DNA of 5,653 nt from Cellulomonas sp. Its GTDB lineage: Bacteria > Actinomycetota > Actinomycetes > Actinomycetales > Cellulomonadaceae. The first letter of the stretch is position 1, and each line of letters starts with the position of its first letter. Both the position numbers and the translations under genes were made by a program. Positions 1 through 5,554 of this stretch are shown one piece after another. The stretch is taken from assembly GCA_027451305.1 (NCBI GenBank), contig DAIDJQ010000190.1, forward strand, positions 1 through 5,653. The letters are read 5' to 3'. The notes below the pieces were generated by a model. That model searched no databases. It was given only the letters and a program-made list of their open reading frames with translations, and had not been told where the DNA came from.

Positions 1-131
1 GGTTCCGGTACGAGTTGCAGGTGACCAGCGCGCCGATCTGCACGCGGTGCGTCTGCTCGGCCCAGGCGCCGAGCATCGTCCAGCACTCGAAGTGCTTGCC
101 GTCCGGATCGCCGGACAGCGGGAAGAAGTGG

Positions 132-205
132 TCCCAGTTGATCTTCTAGTGCTGTCGAGGGCCGAAACGCCTGACATCACTAGTCGATCAACTGATCCCA
201 GTTGA
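132..205. repeat. 64-bp palindromic insertion with 10-bp flanking direct repeats
   Basis: The 10-mer TCCCAGTTGA occurs at 132-141 and again at 196-205, 64 bp apart. Removing one copy and the DNA between restores the oxidoreductase frame. The inserted DNA is close to a full palindrome. The outer arms are CAGTTGATCTTCTAGTG (135-151) and CACTAGTCGATCAACTG (178-194), with 15 of 17 positions pairing. The inner arms TGTCGAGG (153-160) and CCTGACA (170-176) pair with one bulged G, leaving a loop of about 9 nt (161-169). The insertion is clearly less GC-rich than its surroundings. The left arm includes bases of the flanking repeat, so element and target share the CAGTTGA sequence. It could be a MITE- or REP-like hairpin element, a transposon remnant, or a template-switch product. 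Confidence 0.8.
146..183. mobile_element. Possible IS footprint: CTAG-flanked 30-bp TG...CA core
   Basis: Within the palindromic insertion, a 30-bp core (150-179) starts with TG, ends with CA and has related ends: TGCTGTC(G)AGG on the left and the complement of TGATGTCAGG on the right. It is flanked on both sides by CTAG (146-149 and 180-183). TG/CA termini are common in DDE-transposase elements such as the IS3 and IS481 groups, and some IS481 members prefer CTAG-containing targets. The core is far too short to encode anything, so at most it is two abutted inverted-repeat ends or a remnant. Assignment to a family is a guess. Confidence 0.3.
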
Positions 206-314
206 AGACGACGTCGACCCCCAGGTCCTCCGCGCGCCTGACCGCGTCGCGGATCTGGTGGTAGTCGGCGTGCTGGGGCTGGAGCTGGACACCGATGCGC
301 ACGGGATGAGTCAC

Positions 315-327
315 GGGCTGCAGGCTA
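315..327 (-). promoter_or_regulatory. Predicted leaderless promoter of the oxidoreductase gene
   Basis: Reading on the minus strand, TAGCCT (327-322) matches the actinobacterial TAnnnT -10 pattern. It is followed by exactly 7 nt (GCAGCCC) and then the GTG start codon at 314. Transcription would begin at or next to the start codon, giving an mRNA without a 5' leader. No Shine-Dalgarno sequence is present, which agrees. No convincing -35 is seen. The same spacing occurs before the VOC and ppc genes. Confidence 0.45.
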
Positions 328-363
328 TGTCGGGCGCCCGGTGCGACGCGCGCGGTCGTGCGG

Positions 364-1356
364 TCAGGCCGCGGCGGCCACCCGGACCACGTTGCGCCAG
401 GGGTCCTCGAACCGCAGGGTCGCTCCGTCGTGCGCACCCTGCACGCCCGCACGCGCCACCCGCGCGGCGAGGGCGCCCAGGTCGTCAGCGGTCGGCACGA
501 GGATCCGCACCTCACCGAGGCCCAGCGACGACGCCCGCGGCCCCGCGCCGGCGGACGCCCACGTGTTCATCGCCAGGTGGTGGTGGTAACCGCCTGCGGA
601 GACGAACAGCGCGCCGTGCCACTGCGCGGTCACGTCGAACCCGAGGGCGTCGACGTAGAACGCGCGGCCGGACGGCACGTCACCGACCGACAGGTGCACA
701 TGGCCGACGACGGTGTCACCGTCGACCGGCGTGCTGGACGGGGTCTCCTGCTCGAGCCGCTCGAGCTGCGTCTGCGTCAGGTGCTCGCCGAGGAACTCGT
801 TGGGGTCGAGCCGCAGGGAGTCCATCACCACCCCGCCGTCCGACGTGTGCCGCCACTGGTCCCGCGGACGGTCCCAGTAGAGCTCGACGCCGTTGCCCTC
901 CGGGTCGGTGAGGTAGAAGGCCAGCGAGACGAGATGGTCCGCCGATCCGGTGTAGGTGCCGGGTGCGTACCGCGCCACCGACGCGAGCGTCTCCGCCAGG
1001 TCGGACCGGTCGTCGAAGAGCAGCGCCGTGTGGAACAGGCCGGCCGCGCCGCGGCGTGCCGGCGGCAGGTCCGGGGTGTGGCGCAGCACGACGAGGGGCG
1101 TCGTCCCCCGCCCGAGGGTGACCTGGGCCGGACCGGAACCGAGCCGGTCCACCGGACGGTCGACCACCGCGAGGCGCAGCACGTCCCGGTAGAAGCGCAG
1201 CTGCGCGTCGAGGTCACCGACCAGCAGCGTGACGGCATCCATGCCCGTGCCGGCTGCGATCGACTCGGGTGCGTGCGCCACCGCCGGTGCGACGGTGGTG
1301 CGCTCTCCCGCTCCGGGTCGAGGAGCGGTCGCGGAGTCCGAAGCCTTGGTTGTCAT
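364..1356 (-). CDS. Two-module VOC family protein, CatE-like (putative extradiol dioxygenase)
   Basis: The protein is 330 aa with two vicinal-oxygen-chelate modules, about residues 39-165 and 215-328. Module 1 has the DAVTLLVGDLDAQLRFYRDV strand-helix, GLFHTAL (His109), SADH (His141) and DPEGNGVELYWDRP (Glu158). Module 2 has GHVHLSV (His219) followed by RAFYVDALGF, then SAGGYHHHLAMNTW (258-260) and a final DPWRNVVRV strand. This order, with the GGYHHH..NTW motif and the VELYWDRP motif, resembles Bacillus CatE-type catechol 2,3-dioxygenases. Those cleave catechol rings next to the hydroxyls using Fe(II) or Mn(II). His and Glu residues above are candidate metal ligands. The first strand of module 1 lacks the usual His, and the last strand of module 2 has Arg325 where other VOC modules carry Glu. 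ATG at 1356 is supported by a -10 box 7 nt upstream. It adds an Ala/Thr/Pro-rich tail of about 38 residues before the first module, with an internal Met at 1242. Cytoplasmic; substrate unproven, so glyoxalase-like or resistance roles remain possible. Confidence 0.85.
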   Translation of the reverse strand: MTTKASDSATAPRPGAGERTTVAPAVAHAPESIAAGTGMDAVTLLVGDLDAQLRFYRDVLRLAVVDRPVDRLGSGPAQVTLGRGTTPLVVLRHTPDLPPARRGAAGLFHTALLFDDRSDLAETLASVARYAPGTYTGSADHLVSLAFYLTDPEGNGVELYWDRPRDQWRHTSDGGVVMDSLRLDPNEFLGEHLTQTQLERLEQETPSSTPVDGDTVVGHVHLSVGDVPSGRAFYVDALGFDVTAQWHGALFVSAGGYHHHLAMNTWASAGAGPRASSLGLGEVRILVPTADDLGALAARVARAGVQGAHDGATLRFEDPWRNVVRVAAAA

Positions 1357-1392
1357 GGCAACCAATGTAATAGTTGAACCGTCAACTTTCAA
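1357..1392 (-). promoter_or_regulatory. VOC gene promoter, leaderless
   Basis: On the minus strand the -35 TTGAAA (1392-1387; 5 of 6 consensus) and -10 TACATT (1369-1364; 4 of 6) are separated by 17 bp. GGTTGCC (7 nt) then leads to the ATG at 1356. There is no Shine-Dalgarno sequence, so transcription probably starts at the A of ATG. The -35 lies inside the last codons of the upstream CYTH gene. This is the strongest promoter-like sequence in the window. Confidence 0.65.
1372..1387. promoter_or_regulatory. Palindromic operator inside the VOC promoter
   Basis: AGTTGA-ACCG-TCAACT is a perfect 6-bp inverted repeat with a 4-bp spacer. It fills most of the gap between the -35 and -10 of the VOC promoter. 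A dimeric winged-helix repressor bound here would block RNA polymerase. The TTGA/TCAA half-sites resemble MarR-family operators, and MarR regulators often control aromatic-compound or oxidative-stress genes. No regulator gene is present in the window, so the factor must be encoded elsewhere. Confidence 0.6.
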
Positions 1393-2014
1393 GCGGTCGG
1401 TTGGTCCCGAGCTCCGTGAGGAACGCCGGTCCCCGGCTGGCCAGCTCCGCGTCGAGCTCCCCCGCCCACGTGCTGAACGGGCGGGAGGCCAGCGAGTCGT
1501 TGGCGAACCGGCCGTCCGTCGTCACCTCGGTGATGCAGAAGGACGGGATCGCCAGGTCCGTCACGGGACCGCCGCGCTCCACCTCGGCGATGACGAGCGG
1601 AGCGTTGGCACCGGTGAACACGTCGATCACCCAGCCGTCGTCGCCGAGCCAGACCGCGTGCCGCAGCTTGGCCACGCGAGCGCTCCCCCGTCGCACGATC
1701 TCCAGCCCGACGAGCGGGTCGAGCTCGCGCTCGGCCTCGTACCGCGTCCCCGAGATCATCGGGCCCTTGACCGTCACCGAGGCGAACTCGACCCGGTCGA
1801 CGTACCGCTCCAGCAGGACGAGCTCGGAGAGCCCGGGATCCTGCCTCGCCGGCACCCCGGGCGCCTGGACACGGACCCGCACCGCGTAGCCGTCGGCCGC
1901 CAGAAGGTAGCTCTGCACGATGAGGGTGGGCATCACCTCGAGCAGGTCCGCCGGGACGTCCCGCGCCACGAACCGCCGCTCGAACTCGAAGTCGCCCTCG
2001 CCGGAGTCGCTCAT
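1382..2014 (-). CDS. CYTH domain protein (triphosphate tunnel fold)
   Basis: The protein has 210 residues, a normal length for a single-domain CYTH protein. The fold's hallmarks appear in order: the amino-terminal ExExR signature FEFERRF (Glu10, Glu12, Arg14), a basic strand YAVRVRV (Arg46, Arg48), TVKG (Lys83), YEAERELD (93-99), KLRHAVW (116-122), WVIDVF (128-133), IAEVER (142-147) and the carboxy-terminal ITEVTTDGRFANDSLASRPF. The acidic and basic strand residues of this family line a tunnel that binds Mg-triphosphate. Relatives are inorganic triphosphatases, thiamine triphosphatases and class IV adenylate cyclases, and the substrate cannot be told from sequence. ATG at 2014 has a GGGAGG ribosome site 4 nt upstream. 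An in-frame ATG at 2140 would add 42 residues, but CYTH proteins usually begin just before the ExExK/R motif. The TGA stop (1384-1382) lies in the operator of the next gene. Confidence 0.85.
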   Translation of the reverse strand: MSDSGEGDFEFERRFVARDVPADLLEVMPTLIVQSYLLAADGYAVRVRVQAPGVPARQDPGLSELVLLERYVDRVEFASVTVKGPMISGTRYEAERELDPLVGLEIVRRGSARVAKLRHAVWLGDDGWVIDVFTGANAPLVIAEVERGGPVTDLAIPSFCITEVTTDGRFANDSLASRPFSTWAGELDAELASRGPAFLTELGTNRPLES

Positions 2015-2018
2015 CAGG

Positions 2019-2024
2019 CCTCCC
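2019..2024 (-). promoter_or_regulatory. Ribosome binding site for the CYTH gene
   Basis: GGGAGG lies 4 nt upstream of the ATG at 2014 on the minus strand. It is the only clear Shine-Dalgarno sequence among the gene starts here. It favours the 2014 start over the in-frame ATG at 2140. Confidence 0.6.
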
Positions 2025-2084
2025 AGCCGTGGCAGCGCCTGCTCTGGCACCGCCTGCCATGACGTCGCCCCTGCCGACGCGCGC

Positions 2085-2090
2085 AGCCTA
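2085..2090 (-). promoter_or_regulatory. Candidate -10 for the CYTH gene
   Basis: TAGGCT on the minus strand fits TAnnnT and lies in the 177-bp gap between the divergent CYTH and Nudix genes. It would give a leader of roughly 65 nt containing the GGGAGG ribosome site. No good -35 is visible, only a GAC triplet at about the right distance. The rest of the gap shows no other convincing signal. Confidence 0.3.
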
Positions 2091-2179
2091 GTCGAGGTCT
2101 CCTGCAGCGCGTCCTCCGCGTCGCGCACGGAGCCCGTCATCCGCCGACCCGACGGCACCGCCGCGCGCGGCCCCGGTGC

Positions 2180-2191
2180 GAGACTGCGCGG
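2180..2191 (+). promoter_or_regulatory. Weak candidate leaderless -10 for the Nudix gene
   Basis: GAGACT (2180-2185) keeps only the two most conserved -10 positions (A at the second, T at the sixth). It is 6 nt before the GTG start at 2192. There is no Shine-Dalgarno sequence before this GTG, so a leaderless start is plausible but weakly supported. No -35 is seen. Confidence 0.2.
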
Positions 2192-2701
2192 GTGCCCCCT
2201 GCGCAGCGCTACGCCGACGACGACCACCTGAGCGGACGCACGCTGCTCGTCGCCGCCGCCTACCTCGTCCTCCGTCGGCACGGCCCGAGCGGCGAGGAGG
2301 TGCTGCTGCAGCTCCGTCGTGGCACCGGGTACATGGACGGGTACTGGGCAACCCTGGCCGGGCACGTGGATCCCGGTGAGTCAGTGCACCAGGCGGCCTG
2401 CCGCGAGGCGGCCGAGGAGGCCGGCGTCGTCGTGCGGTCCGAGGACCTGCGACCTCTCACCGTGCTGCACCGGTTCGAGCCCGGCGGCCCCGCCGTCGAG
2501 CAGCGGGTCGACGTGTTCTTCGAGGCGGATCGCTGGGCGGGCGAGCCGTCTGTGCGCGAGGACCACCGCGCCGCGGCGATGGGGTGGTACCCGCTCACGG
2601 CGCTGCCCGAGCCGGTCGTGCCGCACGAGCGGCTCGTGCTCGACGCGCTGGCTCGCCACGAGCAGCTGCCCGCGGTCGTCTCGCTGCCGACGCGGCTCTG
2701 A
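2192..2701 (+). CDS. Nudix hydrolase
   Basis: The 169-residue protein contains a perfect Nudix box matching GX5EX7REUXEEXGU. Its residues are Gly57, Glu63, Arg71-Glu72, Glu75-Glu76 and Gly78-Val79. The acidic residues bind Mg2+ or Mn2+ for hydrolysis of a nucleoside diphosphate linked to another group X. The domain starts with the strand LLVAAAYLVLRR (18-29), followed by a loop and EVLLQLRRGTGYMDGYW before the box. The strand EQRVDVFFEADRW and a W-P-L segment (GWYPLTALPEP) follow as in many MutT-like proteins. The carboxy-terminal helix around PHERLVLDAL ends the domain. The substrate is not predictable. The start is a GTG with no ribosome site. The gene runs divergently from the CYTH gene and convergently with ppc, so it is probably transcribed alone. 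Confidence 0.9.
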   Translation: MPPAQRYADDDHLSGRTLLVAAAYLVLRRHGPSGEEVLLQLRRGTGYMDGYWATLAGHVDPGESVHQAACREAAEEAGVVVRSEDLRPLTVLHRFEPGGPAVEQRVDVFFEADRWAGEPSVREDHRAAAMGWYPLTALPEPVVPHERLVLDALARHEQLPAVVSLPTRL

Positions 2702-2726
2702 CCGCGCGCCGCGCCGGCTCCTCCTC

Positions 2727-2749
2727 CTGACCCCGTGCCGGGCGGTCAG
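2727..2749. terminator. Possible bidirectional terminator between Nudix gene and ppc
   Basis: CTGACC (2727-2732) and GGTCAG (2744-2749) form a perfect 6-bp stem with an 11-nt GC-rich loop. An alternative longer-range stem CCGGCT (2714-2719) with AGCCGG (2748-2753) uses part of the same bases. The hairpin lies between the convergent stop codons and includes the ppc stop codon. There is no T-run on either side, so intrinsic termination is uncertain, although such T-poor hairpins are usual in high-GC actinobacteria. Confidence 0.35.
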
Positions 2750-5421
2750 CCGGTGTTCTGCAGACCGGCGGCCACGCCGTTGACGCTGAGCAGCAGCAGC
2801 CGACGCAGGTCCTCGACCGTCTCGTCGGCCGCACCGGTCCGCAGGCCGCGCAAGGCCCGCAGCTGGAGCAGTGACAGAGCGTCCACGTAGGGGCTGCGGA
2901 GGGCGACGGCGCGGCCGAGGATCCGCCGACGGGACAGGAAGGCCTCGGAGTCGGTCGTCGCCAGCACCCACCGGCGGGTGCGTTCCATCTCGTCGAGCAC
3001 CATCGCGGCCAGGTCGTCCCGGTCGCCGAGGGCGAGGTAGCGCGCAGCGATCCGCTCGTCGCTCTTCGCCAGCGACATCTCGACGTTGTCGATCACCGTG
3101 GCGAACAGCGGCCACTCGGCGTAGGCGCTGCGCAGCAGGTCCACGTCCCCGACCGACTCGAGGGCTGCGCCCAGCCCGTACCAGCCGGCGAGGTTGATCC
3201 GGGCCTGCGACCAGGAGAAGACCCACGGGATCGCCCGCAGGTCGTCCAGGGACGAGACGGACAGGCCACGCCGCGCCGGGCGGGACCCGATGGGCAGCAG
3301 GCCGACCTCCTCCAGCGGCGTCACCTCGGCGAACCACTGCGGGAAGCCGTCGGCACGCACGAGGGCGTGGAACTGCTCCCGCGACGCGCGGTCCATCCGG
3401 GCCGCGAGGTCGGCGAACCGCTGCGCGGCCGCGGCGGTCAGCCGTTCCACCGACGGCGCGCCTGCCAGCAGCGTCGCTGCCGTGACCTGCTCGATGTGCC
3501 GCGCGGCGATGGTCGGGTCGCCGTAGCGGGCGAAGATCACCTCGCCCTGCTCGGTCAGCTTGAAGCGACCGTCCACGCTGCCCGGCGGCTGAGCCAGCAG
3601 GGCGCGGTTCGCGGGGCCGCCCCCACGGCCGAGGGCGCCGCCGCGACCGTGGAACAGGGTCAGGTGGATGTCGTGCTCCCGCGCCCACTGGGTGATCCGT
3701 CGCTGCGCGTCGTCGAGCGCCAGCGTGGCCGACACCGGGCCCACGTCCTTCGACGAGTCGGAGTACCCGAGCATGACCTCGAGGTGCCGGCCGGTCTCCT
3801 CGAGTCGTCGCTGCACCTGTGGGATCGCCAGCGACTGCTCGAGGATGTCGACGCTGGCCTGCAGGTCCGCGAAGGTCTCGAACAGCGGGATCGCGTCGAT
3901 CACGGGTGCGTCGTCCGCACCGTCGAACGCCAGCTCCGCCAGCCGGTACACCGCGGCCAGGTGCTCGGCGGACTGCGTGAACGACACGATGTACCGCCGC
4001 ACGGCCGCCAGCCCGAACCGCCGCTGCACGGCACCGATCGCGCGGAAGGTGTCCAGCACCTCCACCGTCCGCGGCGCGAGCCCGCCCTCGACGCCGTGCT
4101 CGGCGAGGTCCGCCAGCGCCTCCTCGTGCACCTGCGAGTGCTGCCGGATCTCCAGCTCGGCCATGTGGAACCCGAACGTCTGCACCTGCCAGACGAGCCG
4201 CTGCAGGTCGCCGTACGCCGCCCGCAGCGCTCCGGCCTCCGCGAGCGAGCGCTGCAGCACCAGGAGGTCCGCCTCGAGCGCGCCGGCGTTCGCGTAGGCG
4301 AGGTCGGCGTCCCGACGACGGGTCGCGGCGATCCGCTCGGCCATCACCCGCAGCACACGACGGTGCGGCTCGTTCGGCGACTCGGCGGCGATCGCACCGG
4401 TGAGAGTGTCGGACAGCGACCGCTGCCGCTGCCACAGCGCGAGCAGCCCGGCCGACGGGGGCGTACCGGCCGCGTCCAGGGTGAGCGCCTCGGCGGTACG
4501 ACGGGCGGAGGCCTCCAGCGCCGTCAACGCGTGCTCGGAGGCGAGCACCGCGGCCGCACGGGTCACCTCGGCGGTGACGTTGGGGTTGCCGTCCCGGTCG
4601 CCACCGATCCAGCTACCGGGGTGCGCCCACGGCCGGACGGCGGGGGCTGTGGTACCGGCCTTGGTGCCGAGCAGCCAGTCGTCCAGCCGCCGGTACACCG
4701 CGGGCAGCACGTCGACCAGGGTCGTGTCGAACACGTTGAGCACCGTCGCGACCTCGTCGAGCACGGTCGGCTTCTCCGCGCGCAGCGGGGAGGTGCGCCA
4801 CAGCGTGTCGATCTCGGACAGGAGGCGACGCTCGTTCTCCGCCAGCGTGGTCCCGCCGGGGTGCAGCGCGTCACGCTCCGCGATCAGGTCCGCGATGCGG
4901 CGGATCGAGCGCGCGACCGCGCGCCGACGGGCCTCGGTGGGGTGGGCGGTGAAGACGGGGCGGAACTCCAACGCCTGGAGCCGTGCGCGCGCCTCGTCCT
5001 CGCCGATCTCCGCGGCGAGCTGTGCGTACGCGGCGCCGAGCGAGTCGTCGGGTGCGAGCTGGCTCGATGCGACCTCGGCCTCGCGCTCGCGCAGCACGCG
5101 AACGCGGTGGTACTCCTCGGCGAGGTTCGCCAGGTGGAAGTAGCACGTGAACGCCCGCGCCACCTGCTCGGCGCGCGGCAGGTCGAACCCCGCGACCAGT
5201 GCCTCGGCCTGAGCCAGCGCGTCGGAGCCCGGGTCGTCGTGCGAGCGGATCGCCAGCTCGCGCAGCCGCTCCACGTCCTCGAAAAGGCCGGGGCTGCCGG
5301 ACTCCCGCAGCACCCGGCCCAGCAGCTCGCCGAGCAGCCGGACATCCGTGCGCAGGGGCTCGGGCACCTCGTGGCGGGCCAGACCGCGAACGACCTCGGG
5401 GGACTGCTCGGATGACGTCAC
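2746..5421 (-). CDS. ppc: Phosphoenolpyruvate carboxylase
   Basis: This 891-residue cytoplasmic enzyme makes oxaloacetate and phosphate from PEP and bicarbonate, refilling the TCA cycle. Length is close to E. coli Ppc (883). All landmarks are present: FTAHPTE with catalytic His160, SWIGGDRDGNPNVT (about 270-283), GFHMAELEIRQHS (about 417-428), the GYSDSSKDVG loop with Lys558, and FHGRGGALGRGGGP with His591 and Arg593. The carboxy-terminus is the invariant QNTG. Residues that match the E. coli aspartate/malate inhibition site are also kept: Lys786 in MSLAKSD, Arg842 in ALRSPY and Asn889 in QNTG. Feedback inhibition is therefore likely. GTG at 5421 was chosen because a -10 sits 7 nt upstream and family N-termini begin near here. 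The in-frame ATG at 5529 would add a Gly/Pro-rich leader with no homology signature. The gene appears complete and transcribed alone. Confidence 0.97.
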   Translation of the reverse strand: MTSSEQSPEVVRGLARHEVPEPLRTDVRLLGELLGRVLRESGSPGLFEDVERLRELAIRSHDDPGSDALAQAEALVAGFDLPRAEQVARAFTCYFHLANLAEEYHRVRVLREREAEVASSQLAPDDSLGAAYAQLAAEIGEDEARARLQALEFRPVFTAHPTEARRRAVARSIRRIADLIAERDALHPGGTTLAENERRLLSEIDTLWRTSPLRAEKPTVLDEVATVLNVFDTTLVDVLPAVYRRLDDWLLGTKAGTTAPAVRPWAHPGSWIGGDRDGNPNVTAEVTRAAAVLASEHALTALEASARRTAEALTLDAAGTPPSAGLLALWQRQRSLSDTLTGAIAAESPNEPHRRVLRVMAERIAATRRRDADLAYANAGALEADLLVLQRSLAEAGALRAAYGDLQRLVWQVQTFGFHMAELEIRQHSQVHEEALADLAEHGVEGGLAPRTVEVLDTFRAIGAVQRRFGLAAVRRYIVSFTQSAEHLAAVYRLAELAFDGADDAPVIDAIPLFETFADLQASVDILEQSLAIPQVQRRLEETGRHLEVMLGYSDSSKDVGPVSATLALDDAQRRITQWAREHDIHLTLFHGRGGALGRGGGPANRALLAQPPGSVDGRFKLTEQGEVIFARYGDPTIAARHIEQVTAATLLAGAPSVERLTAAAAQRFADLAARMDRASREQFHALVRADGFPQWFAEVTPLEEVGLLPIGSRPARRGLSVSSLDDLRAIPWVFSWSQARINLAGWYGLGAALESVGDVDLLRSAYAEWPLFATVIDNVEMSLAKSDERIAARYLALGDRDDLAAMVLDEMERTRRWVLATTDSEAFLSRRRILGRAVALRSPYVDALSLLQLRALRGLRTGAADETVEDLRRLLLLSVNGVAAGLQNTG

Positions 5422-5434
5422 GGGGCCAACGGTA
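5422..5434 (-). promoter_or_regulatory. Predicted leaderless ppc promoter
   Basis: TACCGT (5434-5429, minus strand) fits TAnnnT and is separated by exactly 7 nt (TGGCCCC) from the GTG start of ppc at 5421. No Shine-Dalgarno sequence precedes the GTG. The -35 is poor: GCGACG at 18 bp spacing shares only GAC with the consensus. The placement supports 5421 as the start. Confidence 0.45.
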
Positions 5435-5520
5435 GGGCCAAGGTCCCACGGGCGTCGCACGTGTCCGCCGCCGTGCGCAGAGGCGGGCGACGGCGACCCA
5501 CGTCCGACGGCCGGAGCTCG

Positions 5521-5552
5521 ACCCGGCACCCCACCGGTCGCCGACGCCGGGT
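5521..5552. repeat. Short inverted repeat upstream of ppc
   Basis: ACCCGGC (5521-5527) and GCCGGGT (5546-5552) pair perfectly over 7 bp around an 18-nt loop. It lies directly beside the stronger hairpin at 5555-5594. It may add to termination or be chance in GC-rich DNA. Confidence 0.3.
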
Positions 5553-5554
5553 AC

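Larger units (their letters stand above)
1..314 (-). pseudogene. F420-dependent LLM-class oxidoreductase, 5' part, disrupted
   Basis: The reading frame from GTG at 314 gives an N-terminus with the first strand RIGVQLQPQHADY, then a helix and GVDVVFNWD. This is typical of luciferase-like (LLM) F420-dependent oxidoreductases, which fold as TIM barrels and transfer hydride using reduced F420. After NWD the frame enters foreign sequence and stops at TAG (182-180). The rest of the protein resumes in another frame from about 139 downward: NWDHFFPLSGDPDGKHFECW, then an AWAEQTHRVQIGALVTC-like strand and NSYRN at the window edge. The two pieces join exactly at NWD once a 64-bp insertion is removed. 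The insertion shifts the frame by +1, and a second TAG (148-146) precedes the downstream piece in its own frame. The gene continues beyond position 1. GTG at 314 was chosen because a -10 box lies 7 nt upstream; GTG at 302 is an alternative. The family call is from recognition of the sequence; the exact substrate is unknown. Confidence 0.85.

Noticed and set aside
135..194. Integron attC site
   Set aside because: The hairpin's size suggested it, but the ends read GTTGATC inward instead of the RYYYAAC...GTTRRRY arrangement, and no integrase or cassette is nearby.
135..194. Intrinsic terminator
   Set aside because: The hairpin lies inside a coding sequence that resumes directly after it and has no T-run; the flanking direct repeats indicate an insertion.
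258..1377. Long plus-strand open frames opposite the oxidoreductase and VOC genes
   Set aside because: They are Arg/Gly/Pro-rich shadows with no recognisable domain, caused by high GC, and they lie opposite clear VOC coding sequence.
2015..2140. Longer CYTH protein starting at ATG 2140
   Set aside because: It is in frame, but it has no clear ribosome site, adds 42 residues before the normally N-terminal ExExR motif, and would include the candidate -10; the 2014 start has GGGAGG.
2381..4435. A 684-codon minus-strand open frame
   Set aside because: It is an alternate frame of ppc that continues across the opposite strand of the Nudix gene; its sequence is low-complexity Arg/Ala.
3367..5415. 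A 682-codon plus-strand open frame
   Set aside because: It lies entirely antisense to ppc, whose active-site motifs are all intact, and its translation has no domain character.
5422..5529. N-terminal extension of ppc from ATG 5529
   Set aside because: The extra 36 residues are Gly/Pro/Arg-rich without family character, and the -10 before GTG 5421 would lie inside them.
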